In this document: positions 1-5,564 of the stretch, in pieces
Position numbering within the stretch: the stretch's first letter is position 1
Layout: every line of letters starts with the position of its first letter
Source of the DNA: Chloroflexales bacterium
Lineage (GTDB): Bacteria > Chloroflexota > Chloroflexia > Chloroflexales > Chloroflexaceae
Length of the DNA: 7,060 nucleotides
Assembly (NCBI GenBank): GCA_013336035.1
Contig: JAAXUL010000417.1
Coordinates: 1 to 7,060, forward strand
Direction: 5' to 3'
The notes under the pieces: generated by a model
Database searches by the model: none
What the model saw: the letters and a program-made list of their open reading frames with translations, nothing else
What the model was told of the DNA's origin: nothing
Program-made: the position numbers and the translations under genes

Positions 1-734
1 TGGTGCTGCCCGAGCTCTTCTGCTTCGCCGATGGGCTGGTGGGCGATGCCGCCGCGGCGGCAGAGCGATCTCGCAGGGCCATCGAGGCCCTGGCCGCCGC
101 CTGTAGCGCCGGCGGCGGGTGCTATGTTGCCACCAGCCTTGTCGAGCCCGCCGGTGGCGGCTACCAGCACACCGGCGTCCTGATCGGGCCGCAGGGCCTG
201 GTTGCGCGCCAGCCGCAGCTGCACTACTGCGCGCGCCACGGGGCCTGGGCCACCAGCTTCGGCGAGGAGATCGCGGTTGCCCGGCTGCCCTGGGGCCGGC
301 TGGCGCTCGTGGTCGGCGACGACTCGATCTACCCCGAGAGCTTCCGCCTGGCCGCCCTGGGCGGGGCCGAGGTGGTCGCGCTGCCGATGCAGCTGATGGA
401 GCGCTGGGAGCTCGAGACCGGCCTGCGCGAGCGCGCCGCCGAGAACCGGGTCTGCCTGGTGGCGGCGAGCCGCCCGACCGACTTTGGCGCCAGCGCGATC
501 ATGACCCTGCCGAAAGATTTCACGCTCATGACGCCCTGGGAGACCCGCCCCTTCGACGGCATCCTCAGCACGCCGATCATCACCCAGGCCAGCGCTGAGC
601 CAGGGCTGACCCGCGCGAGTATCCACCCCGCCAACGCCCAGAACAAGCAGGTCTCCTATCGCACTAACCTGCTTGATGGCCGCCCCTGGCAGCTGGTGGG
701 GGCGATCACCGGGACGGAGCGGGTGGTTGGGTAG
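1..734 (+). CDS. Nitrilase-superfamily (carbon-nitrogen hydrolase) protein, 5'-truncated, probably catalytically altered
   Basis: The frame is open to the left edge. The GTG at 3 is very likely internal, because residues 2-5 (LPEL) match the conserved PEL strand that normally lies some 40 residues into the nitrilase fold. Numbering from that GTG, the fold is clear: Y54-G65 (usual YNT...dpdG strand), G98-P128 (usual GrigvlICyD...PE...R..a..GA block), and R142-N148 (RERAAEN, usual RAxEN helix). The catalytic Glu is kept (E4). The Lys of the usual RKxHL motif aligns with Q70, and the nucleophilic Cys of ICYD aligns with G105 (VVGDD). Classical amidase/nitrilase catalysis needs both, so this member is probably a pseudoenzyme, a binding or scaffold subunit, or uses other chemistry. 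The frame is otherwise intact and stops 10 bases before the monooxygenase, so it is expressed with the operon rather than decayed. Family assignment is firm; function is unknown. Confidence 0.8.
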   Translation, partial: VLPELFCFADGLVGDAAAAAERSRRAIEALAAACSAGGGCYVATSLVEPAGGGYQHTGVLIGPQGLVARQPQLHYCARHGAWATSFGEEIAVARLPWGRLALVVGDDSIYPESFRLAALGGAEVVALPMQLMERWELETGLRERAAENRVCLVAASRPTDFGASAIMTLPKDFTLMTPWETRPFDGILSTPIITQASAEPGLTRASIHPANAQNKQVSYRTNLLDGRPWQLVGAITGTERVVG

Positions 735-738
735 GAGG
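733..738 (+). promoter_or_regulatory. Strong Shine-Dalgarno site overlapping the upstream stop codon
   Basis: AGGAGG begins inside the TAG stop of the nitrilase-like gene and lies 6 bases before the ATG at 745. It decides the start of the monooxygenase and suggests translational coupling between the two genes. Confidence 0.8.
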
Positions 739-744
739 TTGTCT

Positions 745-1929
745 ATGCCCCTCGCCGAGCTGCCGATCCTGATCGTCGGCGCGGGGCCGGTGGGCCTCTC
801 GCTGGCGCTCGCCCTGGCCCGCGCGGGCATCCGCGCGCAGGTCTTCGAGGCCCTGCCCGAGCTGAGCGCCGAGGCGCGGGCCAGCACCTTTCACCCGCCC
901 AGCCTGGAGCTGTTTGCCGCCTGGGGCGTCGTGGACCAGATGCTGGCCCGGGGGCACCGGGTCGAGCGCTTGCTCTACTGGGAGCGGGCCACGCGCCAGC
1001 TGGTGGCGGCCTTCGACTATGCCCAGATTGCCGCCGACACGCCCTACCCCTTCCGCCTGCAGCTGCCACAGAGCCAGCTCACGCGCCTGCTCGTGCCGGC
1101 GCTCGAGGAATCGGGCATGGTTACGCTGCACATGGGCCACCGGCTGACCGAGCTTGTGGACGCCGGCGGCCATATCGAGGCCAGCTTCGCCACCCCGGAC
1201 GGGGTCGGGACTGTGCGCGGGGCCTACCTCTGCGGCGCCGACGGGTCTCGGAGCACGGTGCGCAAGCGCCTGGGGCTGAGCTTCGAGGGGCTGACCTACC
1301 CCGACCGCTTTCTGCTGGTCGCCACCGATCTCGGGGCCGCCGCCCTCTTCCCCGGGCTTGGCCCGGTCAACTACATATTCGACCCGTACGAGTGGGTGAT
1401 CATCCTGCGCCTGCCCGACCTGCTGCGGGTGGTCTTTCAGGTGCGGCCCGCAGAGGATGAGGCCATGATCACCCGGCCCGAGCTGGTCAGGCAGCGCATC
1501 GAGCGCTTTCTCGGCGCCGCCGTGCCCATCAGTATCAAGAGCTGCGCGCTCTACAGCACGCACCAGCGCGTGGCCGAGACCTTTCGGGTCGGGCGGGCGC
1601 TGCTGCTGGGCGACGCGGCCCATATCAATAACCCCGCCGGGGGCATGGGTATGAACAGCGGCATCCACGACGCCCACCACCTCGCGGAGGCCCTGCGCGG
1701 CGTGTGCGCGGGCGGCCCCGACTCATTGCTGGACGACTATAGCCAGGCGCGCCAGACGATCGCCCTGGAGCGCATCAAGAGCTACTCGGACGAGAACTAC
1801 ACCGCGCTGACCCTGCAAGACGCGGCCGTGCGCCAGGTGCGCAACCTGGCTCTGCGCGCCGCCGCCGCCGATCCGCGCCAGGCCCGTGCCTATCTGCTGC
1901 GCGCGTCGATGCTCGAGGAGCGGATATGA
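745..1929 (+). CDS. FAD-dependent aromatic-ring monooxygenase (PheA/TfdB/MhpA-like, group A flavoprotein)
   Basis: A 394-residue NAD(P)H- and FAD-dependent hydroxylase. The three hallmarks are present in order: GAGPVG at 12-17 (FAD ADP-binding Rossmann loop), the DG motif at D166-G167 (YLCGADGSRS), and the GD motif at G289-D290 (GRALLLGDAAH) followed by PAGGMGMNSGIHDA at 297-310, which binds FAD ribose/pyrophosphate. RASTFHPPSLE at 45-55 is typical of phenol-type and 3-(3-hydroxyphenyl)propionate-type hydroxylases. The length fits the short single-component enzymes (6-hydroxynicotinate 3-monooxygenase and 2-methyl-3-hydroxypyridine-5-carboxylate oxygenase are of similar size); the C-terminal thioredoxin-like domain of long phenol hydroxylases is absent. 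The ATG at 745 is chosen over an in-frame ATG at 673, because it follows AGGAGG and places the dinucleotide loop at the usual N-terminal position. It overlaps the aldehyde dehydrogenase by four bases (ATGA). Expected to be cytoplasmic. The substrate is not determined; the context favours an aromatic or N-heteroaromatic acid. Confidence 0.9.
   Translation: MPLAELPILIVGAGPVGLSLALALARAGIRAQVFEALPELSAEARASTFHPPSLELFAAWGVVDQMLARGHRVERLLYWERATRQLVAAFDYAQIAADTPYPFRLQLPQSQLTRLLVPALEESGMVTLHMGHRLTELVDAGGHIEASFATPDGVGTVRGAYLCGADGSRSTVRKRLGLSFEGLTYPDRFLLVATDLGAAALFPGLGPVNYIFDPYEWVIILRLPDLLRVVFQVRPAEDEAMITRPELVRQRIERFLGAAVPISIKSCALYSTHQRVAETFRVGRALLLGDAAHINNPAGGMGMNSGIHDAHHLAEALRGVCAGGPDSLLDDYSQARQTIALERIKSYSDENYTALTLQDAAVRQVRNLALRAAAADPRQARAYLLRASMLEERI
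1915..1920 (+). promoter_or_regulatory. Shine-Dalgarno site within the end of the monooxygenase gene
   Basis: GAGGAG lies 5 bases before the ATG at 1926, inside the last codons of the monooxygenase. With the ATGA stop/start overlap it supports coupled translation of the two oxidative enzymes. Confidence 0.7.
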
Positions 1930-3365
1930 GCGACACGCCGCAGACCTATGACCTCTTTATTGACGGATCCGAGCGGCCCGCGCAGGCCGGCAAGACCTTT
2001 CCGGTCTACGCTCCGGCGACAGGGGCGCTGCTCGGCCTGGTCGCGCGGGCTGACGCGGCCGACGTGGAGCTGGCGGTGGCCTCGGCGCGACGGGCTTTTC
2101 CTACCTGGGCCGGGCTAGCCCCCGCCCAGCGCGAGCTGATCCTGCTGCGGGCCGCCGACGCCGTCGAGGGCCAGCGCGCCGCACTGGTCGACCTGCTGAT
2201 CGACGAGAGCGGCTCGACGATCACGAAGGCCCGCTATGAGGTCGACTACAGCGCCTCGCTGCTGCGGGTCGCGGCCGGCGAGGCGCGGCGGCTCTATGGC
2301 GACACCTTCCCCAGCGAGCGGCCCGAGCGCCTGTCGCTGGTCGTGCGCGAGCCGCTGGGCGTGGTGCTGGCGATCGCCCCCTTCAACGCGCCCGTGGTGC
2401 TGCTGGCCAAGATGGCCGTCTTCGCCCTGGCCGCGGGCAACAGCGTGATCGCCAAGCCCTCGGAGGAGACGCCGCTAAGCGCGCTGGCGCTGGCCGCGCT
2501 GCTCGCGCGGGCCGGCCTACCCCCCGGCGTCTTCAATGTGGTGACCGGGCTGGGCGCCGAGTGTGGCGAGCCGCTGGCCCGCCACCCCGGGGTCGCCGCG
2601 ATCACCTTCACCGGCTCGAGCGCCACCGGCATCAAGATCGCCCAGATCGCCGCCGCCGGGCTGCGCCGCGTGCAGCTCGAGCTGGGCGGCAAGAACCCCC
2701 TGCTGGTGCTGCGCGACATGGACCCCGAGCGGGCGGCGGCGATCGCGGCGCCGGGCATCTTCGCCCACGGCGGGCAGATCTGTATGGCCAGCGCGCGGAT
2801 CATCGCCGAGCGCCAGGTGGCCCGGCCCTTCGCCGAGGCTCTGGCGCGCGAGGCCGCTGCCCTGCACCTCGGCGACCTGCGCGACGAGCGCAGTGCCTAC
2901 GGCCCGCTGATCAACCAGGCCGCCCTCGCCAAGGTCACGCGCCACGTCGAGACGGCCCGCGCCGAGGGCGCCGAGATCCTGACCGGCGGCGCGGTCCACA
3001 GCGGGCTCACCTACCGGCCCACCGTGCTCTGGCAGCCCCCGCCGCAGAGCCTGGTATGGTGTGAGGAGACCTTCGGCCCGGTCGCGAGCGTGGTCGCGGT
3101 GGACGACCTGGAGCAGGCCATCGCCGTCGCCAACGACAGCCCCTACGGCCTGAGCGCGGGGGTGCTGACCAACGACCTATCGCGCGGCCTGAGCGCGGCG
3201 CGGCGCATCCGCTGCGGCGCGGTGCACGTGGGCACGCACTCGTTCCACAGCGAGGCCCTGGCCCCGATCGGCGGCCTGGGCAGCCTCTCGGGGATCGGGC
3301 GCAGCGGGGGCAAGTATAGCGTCGAGCACTTCAGCGAGCTGAAGTGGATCACGCTACCCGCCTAG
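1926..3365 (+). CDS. NAD(P)-dependent aldehyde dehydrogenase (vanillin/benzaldehyde dehydrogenase-like)
   Basis: A complete 479-residue member of the aldehyde dehydrogenase superfamily, oxidising an aldehyde to its carboxylate in the cytoplasm. All catalytic elements are present: N154 in PFNAP (oxyanion hole), K177 in KPSEETP (cofactor ribose binding), FTGSSATG at 228-235 (pyrophosphate loop), the general base E252 in LELGGKN, the nucleophile C286 in GGQICMASAR, and E381/F383 in EETFGP. The length is normal. The C-terminal part (SGIGRSGGKYSVEHFSELKW, 455-474) resembles dehydrogenases of aromatic aldehydes such as vanillin or benzaldehyde, though semialdehyde dehydrogenases share much of this. 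The start is set by the four-base overlap with the monooxygenase and by GAGGAG 5 bases upstream. Coupling to a ring monooxygenase suggests an aldehyde made in the same pathway, either an aromatic aldehyde or a semialdehyde after ring opening. Family is firm; substrate is not. Confidence 0.95.
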   Translation: MSDTPQTYDLFIDGSERPAQAGKTFPVYAPATGALLGLVARADAADVELAVASARRAFPTWAGLAPAQRELILLRAADAVEGQRAALVDLLIDESGSTITKARYEVDYSASLLRVAAGEARRLYGDTFPSERPERLSLVVREPLGVVLAIAPFNAPVVLLAKMAVFALAAGNSVIAKPSEETPLSALALAALLARAGLPPGVFNVVTGLGAECGEPLARHPGVAAITFTGSSATGIKIAQIAAAGLRRVQLELGGKNPLLVLRDMDPERAAAIAAPGIFAHGGQICMASARIIAERQVARPFAEALAREAAALHLGDLRDERSAYGPLINQAALAKVTRHVETARAEGAEILTGGAVHSGLTYRPTVLWQPPPQSLVWCEETFGPVASVVAVDDLEQAIAVANDSPYGLSAGVLTNDLSRGLSAARRIRCGAVHVGTHSFHSEALAPIGGLGSLSGIGRSGGKYSVEHFSELKWITLPA

Positions 3366-3448
3366 CGGGAGGGGCTGGGAGGGCCTGGCCATCCCAGGAA
3401 ACCCTTTTCATCACGGTAGTGTGCGGCACGGCCGCATGGAGGTGAGCG
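3366..3448 (+). other. 83-base spacer with two small hairpins
   Basis: No coding capacity is seen. CTGGGA at 3375-3380 can pair with TCCCAG at 3392-3397 across an 11-base loop. It is followed only by a short, interrupted T stretch near 3405-3408, so it is a poor intrinsic terminator and could be an attenuator or processing site. A second compact hairpin, TGCGGC (3422-3427), loop ACG, GCCGCA (3431-3436), ends two bases before the Shine-Dalgarno of the next gene. No convincing -35/-10 pair is seen. Confidence 0.35.
3438..3445 (+). promoter_or_regulatory. Strong Shine-Dalgarno site of the maleate isomerase-like gene
   Basis: GGAGGTGA, near-perfect complementarity to the 16S 3' end, 3 bases before the ATG at 3449. 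It fixes that start. A 6-bp hairpin lies immediately upstream and could affect access. Confidence 0.7.
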
Positions 3449-4192
3449 ATGGCCGATGCTCTGGGCTGGCGCAAGAAGATCGGCGTGATCATCCCGAGCA
3501 CCAACACGATCGTCGAGCCCGACATCTACCGCATGACCGTCCCCGGCGTCACCGCGCACATCTCGCGCATCCACATCCACAACCCGGACCTGAGCAGCGA
3601 CGGTGTCTTCGAGCGGCTGCTCGAGGGCCTGCGCGTCGAGCTCGCCGCGGCGGTGGCCCGGGTAATGACCGCCCGGCCCGACTATCTGATGATGGGCATG
3701 AGCGCGGAGACCTTCTGGGATGGTGTGGAGGGCAACCGGCGCTTCAAGCAGCAGATCACCGAGCTGAGCGGGCTGCCGGTCGCGACGGGGGCCGAGGCCT
3801 GCGAGCGGGCGCTCCGGCTGCTCAAGGTCAGGCGCATCGGCGTGGTGACGCCCTATCAGCCGGTGGCCGACAGGAATGTGATGCGCTTCTTCGCGGATCT
3901 GGGGGTCGAGGTGGTGACCCTGAAAGGGCTGCGCTGCCCCGACGCGATCGCGATCGCCGAGGTGCAGGAGGAGGCGCTGCGCCAGACCCTGATCGAGCTG
4001 AGCTCCGACCGGGTCGAGGCGCTGGTGCAGGTCGGCACGAACCTGAGCATGGTGCGCCTGGCCGACGAGGCCGAGCGCTGGCTCGGCAAGCCGGTCATCG
4101 CGATCAACGCGGCCACCTGGTGGATGGCCTTGCGCGACAACAACATCGGCGACCGCATCGACGGCTGCGGTCGCCTGCTACGAGATTTCTAA
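3449..4192 (+). CDS. Maleate isomerase / arylmalonate decarboxylase-family protein lacking both catalytic cysteines
   Basis: A 247-residue Asp/Glu-racemase-fold protein of the usual length for the maleate cis-trans isomerase and arylmalonate decarboxylase group. GVIIPSTNTIVEPD (12-25) matches the PSSNT N-terminal motif of maleate isomerases, and WLGKPVIAINAATWW (211-225) matches the conserved LGxPVxxxNxAxxW segment. The two Cys of maleate isomerase normally sit in C-T-S and C-T-N-L motifs. Here these read G83-M84-S85 (MGMSAETF) and G196-T197-N198-L199 (VGTNLSM), so Gly stands at both positions. Arylmalonate decarboxylase has Gly at the first site but Cys at the second, so it does not fit either. 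The only cysteines, C118, C163 and C240, lie elsewhere. The operon includes a maleamate amidase-like enzyme, so a maleate-like substrate is plausible, but Cys-based isomerisation is not expected. It could be a distinct isomerase, hydratase or decarboxylase subgroup. Fold is firm; reaction is unknown. Confidence 0.85.
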   Translation: MADALGWRKKIGVIIPSTNTIVEPDIYRMTVPGVTAHISRIHIHNPDLSSDGVFERLLEGLRVELAAAVARVMTARPDYLMMGMSAETFWDGVEGNRRFKQQITELSGLPVATGAEACERALRLLKVRRIGVVTPYQPVADRNVMRFFADLGVEVVTLKGLRCPDAIAIAEVQEEALRQTLIELSSDRVEALVQVGTNLSMVRLADEAERWLGKPVIAINAATWWMALRDNNIGDRIDGCGRLLRDF

Positions 4193-4276
4193 GCCAGGCT
4201 TCGTACCCGAGGTACGCTGTTCGCCGCTCCGGCGGCGAGGGGGCGGGGCCCCCCACACCTTCCAGAAAGAATTCCT
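4193..4276 (+). repeat. 84-base spacer with stacked inverted repeats
   Basis: No gene is seen. Three self-complementary elements follow each other: CGTACC (4202-4207), loop CGA, GGTACG (4211-4216); CGCCG (4222-4226), loop CTC, CGGCG (4230-4234); and a G-run meeting a C-run around 4239-4254 (GGGG then CCCC with no loop). There is no T tract, so a classical terminator is unlikely. It may be a REP-like extragenic element or an mRNA-stabilising or processing structure. The next gene has only a weak ribosome site (AGAAAGA at 4264-4270). Confidence 0.5.
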
Positions 4277-5485
4277 ATGAGCATAGACCGCCCGCGACGC
4301 CCGCTCGACGATCTGCGCGTCCTCGAGCTTGGCGCCTTCCTGGCCGGGCCGTTCTGCGGCCAGCTGCTGGCCGACTTCGGCGCCGAGGTGGTCAAGGTCG
4401 AGCCGCCCGGCAAGGGTGACCCCATGCGCGAGTGGGGCCGCCACCGCCACAACGGGCGCACCCTCTGGTGGCCCATCCTGGCCCGCAACAAGCGCTCGGT
4501 CACCATCGACCTGCGCACGCCCCAGGGCCAGGAGCTGGTGCGCCGGCTCGTCCCCCAGTGCGACATGCTGCTCGAGAACTTTCGCCCTGGCACCCTCGAG
4601 GCGTGGGGCCTGGGGTGGGAGGTTCTGCGCGAGCTCAACCCCGGCCTGATCATGATCCGGGTCAGCGGCTATGGCCAGACGGGGCCCTACCGCGACAAGG
4701 CCGGCTTCGGCAGCATCGGCGAGGCGATGGGCGGCATCCGCTCGATCACGGGCTTCCCCGACCGGCCGCCGACGCGGATCGGGATCAGCCTGGGCGACGC
4801 GCTGGCCGCCAGCTTTGCCACGATCGGCGCCCTGACCGCCCTCCACGAGCGCCGGCGCTCGGGCCGCGGCCAGGTGGTCGACACCGGGATCTACGAGAGC
4901 GTGCTGGCCCTGATGGAGAGCATGATCCCTGAGTACCAGCTCACCGGCCATCTGCGCGAGCGCACAGGCAACATCCTGCCGAACGTGGCGCCCTCGAACA
5001 TCTACCCGACCCGTGACGGCGGGTGGTTTGCCATCGGGGCCAACGCCGACCCTATCTTCTGCCGCCTGGCCGAGGCCATGGGCCAGCCCGCCCTGGCCGC
5101 CGATCCGCGCTACGCTACCCATAGCGCCCGCGGCGAGCACCAGGCCGAGCTCGACGATCTGATCGCCGCCTGGACGGTGGGGTACGGCGCCGAGGATCTG
5201 CAGCGGCTGATGGACGACCACGGTGTGCCCGCCGGCCAGATCTACACCGCGCGCGAGATGCTGGCCGACCCCCACTTCGCCGCGCGCGGGGCGATTATCG
5301 GCGTGCAGGCCCCCGGGATCGGCGAGCTCAAGATGCAGAACGTCTTCCCCCGCCTGAGCGAGACCCCGGGCGGCGTCGACTGGGCCGGCCCCGAGCTGGG
5401 CGAGCACACCGATGCTGTGCTCGGCGGCCTGCTCGGCCTCGCGCCGGCCGAGCTTGTGTCGCTGCGTGAGCAGAAGGTGATCTGA
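4277..5485 (+). CDS. Class III CoA-transferase (CaiB/BaiF, formyl-CoA transferase family)
   Basis: A complete 402-residue family III CoA-transferase, the usual length. It moves CoA from a donor thioester such as succinyl-CoA to a carboxylic acid. N-terminal motifs are canonical: LRVLELGAFLAGPFCGQLLA (13-32), DFGAEVVKVEPPGKGDPMR (33-51), NKRSVTIDL (71-79), and ENFRPGTLE (100-108). D174 in SLGDALAASFA aligns with the catalytic Asp that forms the acyl-anhydride/CoA intermediate. The C-terminal half has the typical VPAGQIYTAREMLADPHFAA segment. The family covers formyl-CoA:oxalate, carnitine, benzylsuccinate, mesaconate and succinyl-CoA:malate/citramalate transferases, so substrate cannot be read from motifs. 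Placement directly before an HMG-CoA-lyase-like gene suggests it makes the CoA ester that the lyase cleaves (inference). The ATG at 4277 fits the family N-terminus, though its ribosome site is weak. Confidence 0.93.
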   Translation: MSIDRPRRPLDDLRVLELGAFLAGPFCGQLLADFGAEVVKVEPPGKGDPMREWGRHRHNGRTLWWPILARNKRSVTIDLRTPQGQELVRRLVPQCDMLLENFRPGTLEAWGLGWEVLRELNPGLIMIRVSGYGQTGPYRDKAGFGSIGEAMGGIRSITGFPDRPPTRIGISLGDALAASFATIGALTALHERRRSGRGQVVDTGIYESVLALMESMIPEYQLTGHLRERTGNILPNVAPSNIYPTRDGGWFAIGANADPIFCRLAEAMGQPALAADPRYATHSARGEHQAELDDLIAAWTVGYGAEDLQRLMDDHGVPAGQIYTAREMLADPHFAARGAIIGVQAPGIGELKMQNVFPRLSETPGGVDWAGPELGEHTDAVLGGLLGLAPAELVSLREQKVI

Positions 5486-5493
5486 TGGCATCA

Positions 5494-5528
5494 AGTGTGA
5501 TCCGTGATGTGGGAAGCGTGAAGCGTGA
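5494..5528 (+). repeat. Five tandem degenerate heptamers, consensus NNNGTGA
   Basis: In the 79-base spacer 5486-5564, five consecutive 7-base units can be read in phase, four ending GTGA and the third ending GGGA. The last two (5515-5521 and 5522-5528) are identical, AGCGTGA. The second unit is part of a 9-bp inverted repeat with a site 32 bases downstream. This resembles short tandem heptamer repeats (STRR-type) known between genes in some filamentous bacteria, notably cyanobacteria. Confidence 0.6.
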
Positions 5529-5548
5529 CCGGGTCGCACTCACGGATC
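5499..5548 (+). repeat. 9-bp perfect inverted repeat spanning the heptamer array
   Basis: GATCCGTGA at 5499-5507 is the exact reverse complement of TCACGGATC at 5540-5548, separated by 32 bases that contain the other heptamers. It may form a stem in the mRNA between the CoA-transferase and lyase genes. No T tract follows, so a terminator is not supported. It could also be a DNA-binding site. Confidence 0.55.
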
Positions 5549-5564
5549 CCCGATCAAGAGCACT

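Noticed and set aside
673..744. Upstream ATG giving the monooxygenase a 24-residue N-terminal extension
   Set aside because: The extension overlaps the nitrilase-like gene, is Gly/Arg/Trp-rich, has no good ribosome site, and would push the FAD loop away from the N-terminus. ATG 745 follows AGGAGG.
706..1680. - strand open frame opposite the monooxygenase
   Set aside because: Composition is that of an antisense shadow, no motif is seen, and the + strand gene is unmistakable.
3375..3408. Intrinsic terminator after the aldehyde dehydrogenase
   Set aside because: The 6-bp stem has an 11-base loop and is followed 7 bases later by only four T's. The next gene continues on the same strand with a strong ribosome site.
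3449..4192. Straightforward annotation as maleate isomerase (NicE/maiA)
   Set aside because: Both catalytic Cys positions are Gly, so the gene symbol and reaction are not supported.
3421..4419. + strand open frame in another phase over the isomerase-like gene and the start of the transferase
   Set aside because: Arg/Ala/Gly/Pro-rich frame-shifted shadow. Two well-conserved proteins are encoded in the other phases over the same bases.
5494..5528. CRISPR array
   Set aside because: The units are 7 bases long with no unique spacers, so this is a simple tandem repeat.
4178..5539. Long open frame on the - strand (453 codons) opposite the CoA-transferase
   Set aside because: It is the antisense shadow of a clearly recognisable gene in very GC-rich DNA. 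Its translation is low-complexity (rich in Ala, Gly, His, Gln, Asp) with no family motif.
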